The notes below the pieces were generated by a model. The model was not told the DNA's origin. It ran no database searches and saw nothing but the letters and a program-made list of their open reading frames with translations. From Erysipelotrichaceae bacterium (GTDB taxonomy: Bacteria; Bacillota_I; Bacilli_A; Erysipelotrichales; Erysipelotrichaceae), in contig JAQXQU010000168.1 of the NCBI GenBank assembly GCA_029101345.1, positions 1 through 35,290 of the forward strand: 35,290 nucleotides of DNA, written 5' to 3'. Every line of letters begins with the position of its first letter. Position 1 is the first letter of the stretch. The translations under genes and the position numbers were made by a program. Positions 24,946 to 32,950 of the stretch are shown here, piece by piece.

Positions 24946-27018
24946 ATGAAATTTATCGAACTATTATTTGAAAGAATCAAGAAAAATTATCAGGGACTAG
25001 GCATAATTGCCATTGCTTTTATTGCTGTCATCTGTCTTGTCCTTAATAGCTATGGCCCTACTTTAGGAGTAGAGTCTTTTGGCAATGAATCCTATGTTCG
25101 AAGTGTCTATGAACTGGATAAAGAGACAACCATCAAGGCTATTGTTCCGGTTGAAGAAGACAGTGAAGCCCTTTCCCTTCTTTTTGCAACCTATGCTCGG
25201 AGCAACAGTGGCCAAGTCAGCATCAAGATCAGAGGCACGGTTACCAATACTCTATATGTGGAGCGAATTGTCAATGTCTCCGATATTGTTGATAATGCCT
25301 ATCTCACTTCTAAATTCAGTGAAAAGCTAAGGGAAGCAGATAAGCAGGTGGAGATTGAATTGTCCAGTAATAGTGAAAATGGTAAAGCAGTAGGCGTTTA
25401 CTATACAACCAACAGCTATTTTGACAATTCCTCTTTTACCATCAATGATGAAGTGATGGATGGTTATGACCTGTCAGTTCGAACACTGGCAATCGATTCT
25501 TCCTATCAGAACTTTGCCAATACTCTGATTGCCTTTACAATCATCTCCTTTGGGGTTTTGATGGCTTATGCTTTGCTGCTAGAGCCAAGAAAGGAAGTGC
25601 TCTTTGCAATATCCGCCTTTGTTCTGGGACTGATCTTCATGATAATCATTGTTCCAATGTCACCGCCAGATGAACAGACCCATTATGAACTTGCCCTGCA
25701 GATATCCAATAAGATGATGGGTGTCAAAGACAATCTGATTGACAGCATTTATCTGAAGTATGGTTCCATGTATGGCCATTATAATATCTCAGCTGGCTAT
25801 GGCCGCTTGATGAGAGAATTCCTGCAGCCATTAAAACTGACAGGCCAGATGATAAAACCGGCTGGTGACCTGGAAGGACGTTATCTGATTCCTTATCTGC
25901 CAATATCTTTGGGCATCAGCATTGGCAGAATGGTGGGCATGAATATGATTACCATGTTCTACTTTGCCCGTTTCTTTAATCTGCTTTTCTATGTTCTTTG
26001 CGTTTATCTTTCAGTCAAGACAATACCGGCCTATAAGTCATTGATTGGCATTTTGATGATCATGCCAATGATGCTTCAGACATCAATAGCCATTACCTAT
26101 GATGCCTTTGTCATCGGTCTTTCATATCTGTCCTTTGCCTATTTTTTGAAATGGTTCTTTGCTGGTGATGTTATTGAAATCAAGGAAATCATCATGGTCT
26201 TTTTGATCTGTGCAGGACTGGCGCCAGCCAAGGTTGTCTACTGTTTCCTGGCCTTTGCCTTCATTTTTGTGCCAACCAAGGCCTTTGGTTCCAGAAAAAG
26301 AAAGATCATAACCAATGTCATTCTATGCATTCCAGCCATCATTGCCTTATATGGCATCATGGCGGCTCCTTTGTCCTTTATGTTCAAAAAGCTCTTTGCT
26401 AGCAGCAATACCTTGAGCCTGACCTTGCAGGAAACAAAGGATCTGATTATTGCCAATGTCAATCAATATGATCTCAATGGTGTTGGTATCAGGGAAGGCG
26501 TGACTTTCAATACCATTCTCACCAATCCAGGTGCTGTTCTTGAGATTTTCATCAGGACTGTCCGCTATCGGATCAAGACCTGGTTCTATGGTTCCTTGGG
26601 CCGTTCATTATCAGGTGATACACTCATCATTCCTCTGAAAATGGTCCATATTATGGTCGGCATTGTCATAGCACAATTGCTTGTCAAGCAAGATCTCAGT
26701 GTTCCATGGTGGATCAGGACTCTTTCAGTCATCATGTGCATTGTCATTGGCCTCTATATTCTGATTGGTTTCTTCCTCTCCTGGACTGGTGTTGATGAAC
26801 TGCTCTTCAACAGCAATAATGCCGCTATCTTTGGTGGTCAGGTAGTTGAGGGCATCCAAGGCCGTTATTTCTCGCCAATCCTTCCATATTTTTTCATTCT
26901 TTTCCAACATAAGAAGTTCGGTTTAAGCGAAAAGTCTGAAAAATATATCTATTGTGCATATCTGATTCTGCTGTTTAGCATCATCATCTATATTCTTTCC
27001 TATACTTTTGTCAATTAA
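24946..27018 (+). CDS. DUF2142 polytopic membrane protein
   Basis: A 690-residue membrane protein. One N-terminal helix (about 17-36) is followed by an extracytoplasmic domain of about 145 residues (43-185) and then many membrane helices. The signature PPDEQTH (240-246) at the end of a helix is typical of DUF2142, a family found in surface-polysaccharide loci and thought to resemble GT-C type membrane glycosyltransferases. The family function is unproven. The soluble domain resembles the N-terminal domain of the ABC exporter permease at 29156. A GT-C transferase or a polymer-modifying enzyme using a polyprenyl-phosphate sugar made by the 22694 enzyme is plausible. Confidence 0.82.
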   Translation: MKFIELLFERIKKNYQGLGIIAIAFIAVICLVLNSYGPTLGVESFGNESYVRSVYELDKETTIKAIVPVEEDSEALSLLFATYARSNSGQVSIKIRGTVTNTLYVERIVNVSDIVDNAYLTSKFSEKLREADKQVEIELSSNSENGKAVGVYYTTNSYFDNSSFTINDEVMDGYDLSVRTLAIDSSYQNFANTLIAFTIISFGVLMAYALLLEPRKEVLFAISAFVLGLIFMIIIVPMSPPDEQTHYELALQISNKMMGVKDNLIDSIYLKYGSMYGHYNISAGYGRLMREFLQPLKLTGQMIKPAGDLEGRYLIPYLPISLGISIGRMVGMNMITMFYFARFFNLLFYVLCVYLSVKTIPAYKSLIGILMIMPMMLQTSIAITYDAFVIGLSYLSFAYFLKWFFAGDVIEIKEIIMVFLICAGLAPAKVVYCFLAFAFIFVPTKAFGSRKRKIITNVILCIPAIIALYGIMAAPLSFMFKKLFASSNTLSLTLQETKDLIIANVNQYDLNGVGIREGVTFNTILTNPGAVLEIFIRTVRYRIKTWFYGSLGRSLSGDTLIIPLKMVHIMVGIVIAQLLVKQDLSVPWWIRTLSVIMCIVIGLYILIGFFLSWTGVDELLFNSNNAAIFGGQVVEGIQGRYFSPILPYFFILFQHKKFGLSEKSEKYIYCAYLILLFSIIIYILSYTFVN

Positions 27019-27027
27019 GAATTAATA

Positions 27028-28125
27028 ATGCGTGCTGTTGTTGTTACCTGCTTTGAGTCAAATGAGAAAAGAGCCCACTTGGCCTATGAGACCTTAAAGG
27101 GCAAGGGCTATGAATTGCTAGCGCTAACTAGCAATTTTTCTCATGTCAAAAAGTCCTATCGTCAGGAAACAATAGCTGATTTTCAGGCAATAGAAACCAA
27201 GAGCTATCGGAAGAATCTCTCAATTGATCGGATGTTATCCCACCGAAGATTTGCCAAAGATGCCTTTAAGCAGATTGAAGAATATGATCCTGATCTCATC
27301 TATTGTCTGGCACCTGCCAATTCATTAATCAAGGAATGTGATGATTATAAGAAAAGACATCCTGCCTGCAAGATCATCATTGATATTATTGACATGTGGC
27401 CGGAATCCTTGCCTTTGTCCTTCTTAAGGAAGACACCGCCAGCCTATTTATGGCGCAAACTTAGGAAAGACCATCTGTCCTGTGCTGATCTGGTGATTGC
27501 TGAATGCGCCTATTATCTTGAAACACTAAAGAAAGAATACCAGGGTGCGATCAAGGTTATCTATTGGTGCAAGGATGAGGGCATCTATCAGACAAAGGCG
27601 ATTGAAGGAAATAAGCTAAGACTTTGTTACCTGGGCTCCATTAACAATATCATCGCTATTGATCTTATTAGAAAGACCATTGAAAACTGTCAAATGGATG
27701 TTGAAGTCCATATCATCGGTGATGGAGAAAAAAGAGAGGAAATGGTCAAAAGCCTTGGGGAAGTTGCGGATGTCAAATATCATGGTCTCGTCTATGATGC
27801 AAAGAAGAAGAAGGAAATCATGGGCAATTGCCATGCAGGCATCAATATCTATAAGGAAGGACTTTATATCGGCCTTACCAGCAAATGCATTGATTATTTC
27901 CAATATGGTTTGCCACTAATAAACAACATCAAGTCTGATACCTTTGATTTCATCAATAACTATGATGTTGGTTTCAATATAGATCAGGATTGCCGCTTTG
28001 ATGTTAAGAAGATCATTGCATTAAGAAACAACAACCAGCCAATCTATGAATTCTATCTGTCCCATTTTTCAAAGGAAGTCTTTATAAGGGATTTGGAAGC
28101 CATCATTGAAGAGGTACAAGGATGA
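27028..28125 (+). CDS. GT4-like glycosyltransferase
   Basis: A 365-residue GT-B protein. Visible features are MRAVVVTCFESNEKRA at the start, DLIYCLAPANSLI and IIIDIIDMWPESLPL in the acceptor domain, and LRLCYLGSINNIIAIDLI, VHIIGDGEKREEM and a LTSKCIDYFQYGLPLI donor segment. The diagnostic glutamate pair is not obvious, so I assign superfamily only. It begins nine bases after the DUF2142 stop without a ribosome site and overlaps the next gene by four bases (ATGA), so it is part of the same transcription unit. Confidence 0.8.
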   Translation: MRAVVVTCFESNEKRAHLAYETLKGKGYELLALTSNFSHVKKSYRQETIADFQAIETKSYRKNLSIDRMLSHRRFAKDAFKQIEEYDPDLIYCLAPANSLIKECDDYKKRHPACKIIIDIIDMWPESLPLSFLRKTPPAYLWRKLRKDHLSCADLVIAECAYYLETLKKEYQGAIKVIYWCKDEGIYQTKAIEGNKLRLCYLGSINNIIAIDLIRKTIENCQMDVEVHIIGDGEKREEMVKSLGEVADVKYHGLVYDAKKKKEIMGNCHAGINIYKEGLYIGLTSKCIDYFQYGLPLINNIKSDTFDFINNYDVGFNIDQDCRFDVKKIIALRNNNQPIYEFYLSHFSKEVFIRDLEAIIEEVQG

Positions 28126-29033
28126 AGATAGCAGTACTATTATCCAGTTATAATGGTGAAAAATATCTTGGTGAACAGCTGGATTCCCTGATCAATCAGA
28201 GCCTAAGACCAAGTCAGATCATCATTCGTGATGATGGCTCAACTGATGGGACTTTTGCAATACTGGATAAGTATTGCCAGGAATATGATTTCATCAGCTA
28301 TGAAAAAGGCGAAAATCTAAGACCAGCCCGGTCCTTTATGGAATTGATTAGGAAGGCACCGGATGCTGATTATTATGCCTTATGCGATCAGGATGATGTC
28401 TGGTTCAGGGATAAGCTCAAAAGAGCTGTATTAATGCTGCAAAAGGAAGATGAAAACCAAGCGCTTTTATATTGTGGCCGCTTTATCTTGACGGATGAGA
28501 AGCTCAATCCCTTAGAGTCAGAAGTCTCTTCCTTATATTCCTATACAGACTTTGCCCATAGTCTGCTTTATACTACAGCACCTGGCTGTACGATGGTCTT
28601 TAATGCAAGGGCACGTGATTATATCATTCGCTATGATATGAATAAGGAATATGTCATTATCCATGATTCCATCATCCATAAGGTTGTAGCGATGTTTGGC
28701 AAAGTCATCCTTGATGAAGAACCAATGATGTATTATCGCCAACATGGAAGTAATGAGATTGGTCTTGATGGCAATATCATCAAGGCCAATATCAAGCGTA
28801 TTTCAAGATTCCTTGGTGGCAAATCCCGGAAGATCCGTTCCAAGACAGCCCAGTCATTGATAAATGTCTATGGATCTGATTGTCCAAAGGATAAGCTGGA
28901 CTTGCTTGAATGCGTGGCCTTCTATGAAATTGACAGCAACTATCAAAGAAGGCTATTAAAGGATAAATGCTTTAAGGTTGCGGGCATCAATTATGTCCTG
29001 TTTAAAGTGCTTGTTTTATTGAGGTATATCTGA
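28122..29033 (+). CDS. GT2 family glycosyltransferase (rhamnosyltransferase-like)
   Basis: A 303-residue GT-A inverting glycosyltransferase. It shows AVLLSSYNGEKYLGEQLDSL, the first aspartates in IIRDDGSTDGT, and the acceptor-side CDQDDVWFRDKL, a signature shared with many rhamnosyltransferases of O-antigen and capsule loci. That donor is only a suggestion. The gene overlaps its upstream neighbour by ATGA, with AAGG nearby for reinitiation, and its own TGA overlaps the ATG of a 32-codon ORF. Confidence 0.88.
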   Translation: MKIAVLLSSYNGEKYLGEQLDSLINQSLRPSQIIIRDDGSTDGTFAILDKYCQEYDFISYEKGENLRPARSFMELIRKAPDADYYALCDQDDVWFRDKLKRAVLMLQKEDENQALLYCGRFILTDEKLNPLESEVSSLYSYTDFAHSLLYTTAPGCTMVFNARARDYIIRYDMNKEYVIIHDSIIHKVVAMFGKVILDEEPMMYYRQHGSNEIGLDGNIIKANIKRISRFLGGKSRKIRSKTAQSLINVYGSDCPKDKLDLLECVAFYEIDSNYQRRLLKDKCFKVAGINYVLFKVLVLLRYI

Positions 29034-29131
29034 TGGCTAATAATAAGAACCGGATGGCTGGACTTGATCTTTTGACCCTAATTCTCAAGAAGCTTCCAGT
29101 TCTTGGGGGGATTGGTTTCTTTCTAGAATGA
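29033..29131 (+). CDS. Small coupled ORF, 32 codons, unknown
   Basis: An ATG overlaps the upstream stop codon as TGATG and opens a 32-residue reading frame starting MANNKNRMAGLDLL and ending GGIGFFLE. I do not recognise it. The TGATG overlap is a classic translational-coupling junction, which argues that it could be made. It could instead be a remnant of a lost gene or a chance ORF ahead of the exporter operon. Its last bases abut the extended -10 element of the exporter gene. Confidence 0.35.
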   Translation: MANNKNRMAGLDLLTLILKKLPVLGGIGFFLE

Positions 29132-29139
29132 TAGGATGA

Positions 29140-29148
29140 TGTTATAAT
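29140..29148 (+). promoter_or_regulatory. Extended -10 promoter, leaderless type, of the exporter genes
   Basis: TGT TATAAT (perfect hexamer at 29143-29148) is followed by TGATTAG and then the ATG at 29156. The 7-base spacing places the predicted start on the A of ATG. No Shine-Dalgarno sequence is present. Confidence 0.6.
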
Positions 29149-29155
29149 TGATTAG

Positions 29156-30574
29156 ATGAATAGTAAAAGATTAGCTAAGATCTATAGAGGCATCTTTGCC
29201 GTCTTTCTGTCACTGCTGGTTCTGTTCTTCTTTTTAGCTGGTGAACAGCTCAAGTATCGTGATGGACAAAATGTCATTAATGTCACCGAGGCTACTGGTT
29301 CAACTGTTGAACTGACCTCAGGTGTTATAGTTGAACAGCTCTTTATCAGTGATATCGACAGACTTAAGTCTGTCTCTTTCCTATGTACAACCCACTATCG
29401 CGATAATACCGGTTATTTGAATGTTGTGCTTAAATGTGGGGAGGAAGTGCTGATTGAAGAGATCGTCAGTGTAGCAGATATCAAGGAAAATGTTCCGGTT
29501 GTTGCTGAAGCAGATGAATATCTTGAAGGTTATCGGGGCAAACAATTGACCCTGTTGATATCAGGCACCTCTAAAGAAGGGAAGGCCGTTTCAGTATTGC
29601 TTAATTCTGCTAGTACGGCTGGTATTTCCCTCTATGTTGGCCAGCACAAGCCAGGCTCCATCTGCTTTTCCACTACTGGCCAGGACTTTGTCTTTACTGG
29701 CCAGCACTATTGGCAAATGGTTGCTGGCTTATCAGCAGCTTTAGCCCTTGGCCTCTATGTTTCCTATAAGCATTATGAAAAGACTGGCAAGGACTATGCT
29801 GTCTCTGTCATTTTGGCAATGGAACGCTATGAGTTTTTGATTTCCCAACTTGTTTCCCGTGACTTCAAAACCAAATACAAGCGTTCAGTTCTTGGTGTTT
29901 TCTGGTCCTTCCTCAATCCATTATTGACGATGACTGTCCAATATATTGTCTTCTCGACTTTGTTTAGGAATGATATTGCCAATTATCCGGTCTATCTATT
30001 GACAGGTATCATCTGTTTCTCTTTCTTCAATGAAGTAACCAATATGTGCCTGTCATCCATTACTGGCAATGCCAACCTTGTCAAGAAGGTCTATATGCCA
30101 CGCTATATCTTCCCAATCTCCAGAACTATCTCTTCATCCATCAATCTTGCCATCTCCCTGATACCTTTATTACTGGTATCGCTAATAACAGGTGTGGCAT
30201 TGAGGAAGTCACTTGTGCTGATGCTGTTCTTCTTGATATGCCTTATCATCTTCTCTTTGGGTGTTGGCATGTTCTTATCCGCTACGATGGTCTTCTTCAG
30301 GGATATCCAATTCCTTTGGAGTGTTGTAGTGATGATGTGGCAATATGGAACACCAATCTTCTATTCACCATCCATCATTCCTCCTCGTTTCTCATTCATT
30401 CTCAAATTCAATCCTATCTATCATTTCATCAAGAATGTCAGAATGTGTCTGATTGATGGCATTTCACCAGAACCACGTGCTTACGCCATCTGTTTTGCCT
30501 TTGCATTATTGTCACTGCTGATTGGATCTGTTGTCTTCAAGAAGACCCAGGATTCCTTCACACTTTATTTATAA
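29156..30574 (+). CDS. ABC-2 polysaccharide exporter permease with extra N-terminal domain
   Basis: A 472-residue membrane protein whose last 250 residues form a typical Wzm/TagG/RfbA-type ABC-2 permease: the amphipathic RYEFLISQLVSRDFKTKYKR (about 224-243), SVLGVFWSFLNPLLTM, and six membrane helices ending near FNPIYHFIKNVR and the C-terminus. These permeases are normally about 260-270 residues. Here an additional N-terminal helix (about 10-29), a roughly 150-residue extracytoplasmic domain (35-185) and a second helix (about 185-205) precede the permease. The extra domain resembles the one in the DUF2142 protein. With the ATPase at 30587 it should export the lipid-linked glycan. The start is seven bases after an extended -10. 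Confidence 0.88.
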   Translation: MNSKRLAKIYRGIFAVFLSLLVLFFFLAGEQLKYRDGQNVINVTEATGSTVELTSGVIVEQLFISDIDRLKSVSFLCTTHYRDNTGYLNVVLKCGEEVLIEEIVSVADIKENVPVVAEADEYLEGYRGKQLTLLISGTSKEGKAVSVLLNSASTAGISLYVGQHKPGSICFSTTGQDFVFTGQHYWQMVAGLSAALALGLYVSYKHYEKTGKDYAVSVILAMERYEFLISQLVSRDFKTKYKRSVLGVFWSFLNPLLTMTVQYIVFSTLFRNDIANYPVYLLTGIICFSFFNEVTNMCLSSITGNANLVKKVYMPRYIFPISRTISSSINLAISLIPLLLVSLITGVALRKSLVLMLFFLICLIIFSLGVGMFLSATMVFFRDIQFLWSVVVMMWQYGTPIFYSPSIIPPRFSFILKFNPIYHFIKNVRMCLIDGISPEPRAYAICFAFALLSLLIGSVVFKKTQDSFTLYL

Positions 30575-30586
30575 GGGGATTAGCTT

Positions 30587-31330
30587 ATGCCTGAAAATAT
30601 GATTGAAGTACGTAATGTCACAATGAAATTCAGGATGGGCAACCAGCCTATCAATTCCCTTAAGGAATATGTGACAACAACCCTCAAGGGGACTTTGAAG
30701 TTCAATGAATTTGTAGCACTCAATGATCTTTCCTTTGATGTCAAAAGAGGAGAGACCCTGGGTTTTGTGGGAAGAAATGGTGCAGGCAAATCCACTACCT
30801 TGAAATGCATATCGGGTATCCTGAAACCAACAAGCGGATCAATAAAAGCCTATGGGAATATTGTTCCAATGCTTGAACTGGGTGCAGGTTTTGATTTGGA
30901 GTTGACTGGCCGGGAGAATATCTATTTAAATGGAGCAGTTCTTGGCTATTCCAAAGCCTATTTGGATGATAAATACAATGAAATTGTGGAATTCTCTGAA
31001 CTTGGCGATTTCATTGAAATGCCAATCAGAAGCTATTCCTCAGGAATGATGGCCCGACTAGCCTTTTCCATTGCGTCTATAGTCCAGCCGGAAATACTGA
31101 TTGTCGATGAAATCCTTTCAGTAGGTGATGCGGCATTCAAGGAAAAGTCCAGCCAACGTATGAAGGAACTGATGACGGGTGGTACGACGGTACTATTTGT
31201 TTCCCATGATATTGACAAGATTGAAGAATTATGTGATAAGGTCATCTGGTTGGAACATGGCAAGAAGATTGCCTATGGTGATGCCAAGGAGATCTGTGAT
31301 TTGTATCGCAACAAGGGGGTCAAGAAATGA
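30587..31330 (+). CDS. ABC polysaccharide exporter ATPase (Wzt/TagH type)
   Basis: A 247-residue ATPase that powers glycan export with the permease at 29156. Walker A is GRNGAGKST, the distinctive GAGFDLELTGRENIYLNG segment of Wzt/TagH proteins is present, the signature region is RSYSSGMMARLAFS, and Walker B is ILIVDEILSVGD with a VSHDIDKIE switch. It stops after the nucleotide-binding domain and lacks the C-terminal carbohydrate-binding domain found in O9a-type Wzt. AAGGGG precedes the ATG by about 10 bases. It overlaps the next gene by ATGA. Confidence 0.92.
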   Translation: MPENMIEVRNVTMKFRMGNQPINSLKEYVTTTLKGTLKFNEFVALNDLSFDVKRGETLGFVGRNGAGKSTTLKCISGILKPTSGSIKAYGNIVPMLELGAGFDLELTGRENIYLNGAVLGYSKAYLDDKYNEIVEFSELGDFIEMPIRSYSSGMMARLAFSIASIVQPEILIVDEILSVGDAAFKEKSSQRMKELMTGGTTVLFVSHDIDKIEELCDKVIWLEHGKKIAYGDAKEICDLYRNKGVKK

Positions 31331-32472
31331 TCAATGTGTTGATAGTATCCAATTCCCTGATTCCTTCAGTCCTGCTTTGTGGCCATAGCCAAATGGAATA
31401 TCTTGAGTCAATCAAGGAAGTGAAATACAGGTTTCTTGCGGCATCAAAGCTAAATGATGATATTTTGTCATGGGCTAATATCATCATTTTTCTAAGAAGT
31501 GAGAGCCTGATAGAACGTTATGCTTCTGATTTGGCCAAGAAAGCAGGCAAACATCTGGTCTATGTCCTTGATGATGATCTTTTGAATATCCCTGACTATC
31601 TATCATCAGTCGCCTATTACCAAAGAACAGATATCAAGGATAATATCAAGCATATCATGGCCAATTGTGACACATTCCTGACTCCCTCAAGAATCATGGT
31701 CAATACCTATGGCACGAGTTTCAATCATGCCTTTACAATAGATGAACCAGCCTTATATCCAATTGAGGAAAAGAAGGATAATGCCATTACCAGGATTGGT
31801 TTTGCTGGATCAATTGATCGAGCTCAGGATATCAATGATATCCTTTCAGCTGCCCTTTTGAAGATCAGCAGCAAATATGGCAATTCTGTCAGTATTGAAT
31901 TCATTGGGGCAAGACCGGCTATTGTTGATGAACTGGGCCTTAAGCATATCCCTTATCAGGATTCCTATGCCGTCTATGAAGAAAAGGTGAAGGAAGCCAA
32001 TTGGGATATTGGTCTGGCGCCAATGCCACAAACTGCTTTCCATTCCTGCAAGTACTTCAATAAATATGTCGAATATGCTTCTTTTGGCATTGTTGGCATC
32101 TATTCCAACTGTTCACCATATACCTTTGGCATCAAGGATGGCTATAATGGTCTCTTGGTTGAAAATGATACTGATGCCTGGGTTTCAGCTATTTCCAAAC
32201 TGATTGATGACAAAGCCTTAAGAGACAGCATGAAAGAAAACTGTCTAAAGGAAGCGCGGGATATCTATAACATTGAAGTTTTGGCCAGAGACTATTTCAA
32301 TAAGATCATGGAAGGCTATCAGCCAAATGATGCAAGAGTCAGTGGCATGTGGAGATACCACTTCAGATGCTTTGTCTTAAAAGTAATCTACAAGGTCAAG
32401 GAGCAGGGACTAAACCTTCCAGTCTGGGCCTTTAAGAAGATCATGAAGAAATTCAAGCATGAACGATGGTGA
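31327..32472 (+). CDS. GT-B (GT4-like) glycosyltransferase
   Basis: A 381-residue protein with a GT-B layout. An N-terminal domain (VLIVSNSLIPSVLLCGHSQMEYL, ANIIIFLRSES, YVLDDDLLNIP) is followed by a donor domain (ITRIGFAGSIDRAQDIND, WDIGLAPMPQT, KYFNKYVEYASFGIVGIYS, YNGLLVENDTDAW). The KYVEYAS glutamate is in the GT4 donor-binding position. It probably adds one sugar of the exported glycan. A basic C-terminal tail (IKKVK-like, ending KKFKHERW) may contact the membrane. ATGA overlap with the ATPase gene indicates coupling. Confidence 0.8.
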   Translation: MINVLIVSNSLIPSVLLCGHSQMEYLESIKEVKYRFLAASKLNDDILSWANIIIFLRSESLIERYASDLAKKAGKHLVYVLDDDLLNIPDYLSSVAYYQRTDIKDNIKHIMANCDTFLTPSRIMVNTYGTSFNHAFTIDEPALYPIEEKKDNAITRIGFAGSIDRAQDINDILSAALLKISSKYGNSVSIEFIGARPAIVDELGLKHIPYQDSYAVYEEKVKEANWDIGLAPMPQTAFHSCKYFNKYVEYASFGIVGIYSNCSPYTFGIKDGYNGLLVENDTDAWVSAISKLIDDKALRDSMKENCLKEARDIYNIEVLARDYFNKIMEGYQPNDARVSGMWRYHFRCFVLKVIYKVKEQGLNLPVWAFKKIMKKFKHERW

Positions 32473-32546
32473 ATTGATGAATCTTTGATATTGGAAGCAT
32501 TAATGATGAAGATGTTGATATCATCTATGGACTAACAATCGACCTT

Positions 32547-32909
32547 GTGGAAGAATATGAAGATCTGACAAGCATTGATTATCCCAAAGTCAGGAAATGG
32601 CTTAGAAATAAGATCATAAGCTGTCAGAATGAATATCGTGCTATCTATTGTCAAGATAGGAAAGTCGGATACTTTCATCTTTCCAGTAGTGAAGGCATGC
32701 AGGAACTTGATGATTTTCATATCCTGAAGAAATATCAAGGAAAAGGCATTGGAACAGCACTTATCAAAGATATCACTAGCAAATATCCTGCTGTTTTCCT
32801 TTATGTCTTCAAAAAAAATACAAGAGCAATCGCTCTTTACGAAAGGCTAGGCTTTCGGATAACAAGAGAATATCGGACGAGGCTGATTATGGAATATCAT
32901 GGCAAATAA
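32547..32909 (+). CDS. GNAT family N-acetyltransferase, uncertain start
   Basis: This reading frame encodes a 120-residue GNAT acetyltransferase with the acetyl-CoA loop YQGKGIGTALI and the YERLGFRI C-terminal motif. The substrate is unknown. The GTG start used here removes what looks like genuine N-terminal sequence: the frame stays open upstream to 32481 and encodes DIGSINDEDVDIIYGLTIDL, a normal first strand and helix, yet contains no ATG, GTG or TTG. An ATG at 32478 reads ATG AAT CTT TGA, and a +1 shift at CTT TGA would join it to that sequence. The gene may be frameshifted or use an unusual start. It follows the glycosyltransferase gene by 74 bases. Confidence 0.7.
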   Translation: MEEYEDLTSIDYPKVRKWLRNKIISCQNEYRAIYCQDRKVGYFHLSSSEGMQELDDFHILKKYQGKGIGTALIKDITSKYPAVFLYVFKKNTRAIALYERLGFRITREYRTRLIMEYHGK

Positions 32910-32911
32910 AA

Positions 32912-32939
32912 AAAGTACACTGCAAAGGCAGTGTACTTT
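32912..32939. terminator. Strong bidirectional terminator
   Basis: AAAGTACACTGC and GCAGTGTACTTT form a perfect 12-bp stem with an AAAG loop. A seven-A run on the left gives a good T-tract for the minus-strand dehydrogenase, and CTTTCAGTTTTA serves the plus-strand glycan operon. Confidence 0.88.
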
Positions 32940-32950
32940 CAGTTTTAGTC

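Noticed and set aside
30046-30456. 136-codon open frame on the plus strand
   Set aside because: It is an alternative frame of the ABC exporter permease, whose correct frame has clear membrane helices.
32478-32492. Programmed +1 frameshift like release factor 2
   Set aside because: Not accepted as established: CTT TGA is present, but the Shine-Dalgarno-like stimulator just upstream is missing. It is kept as a finding, not as a feature.
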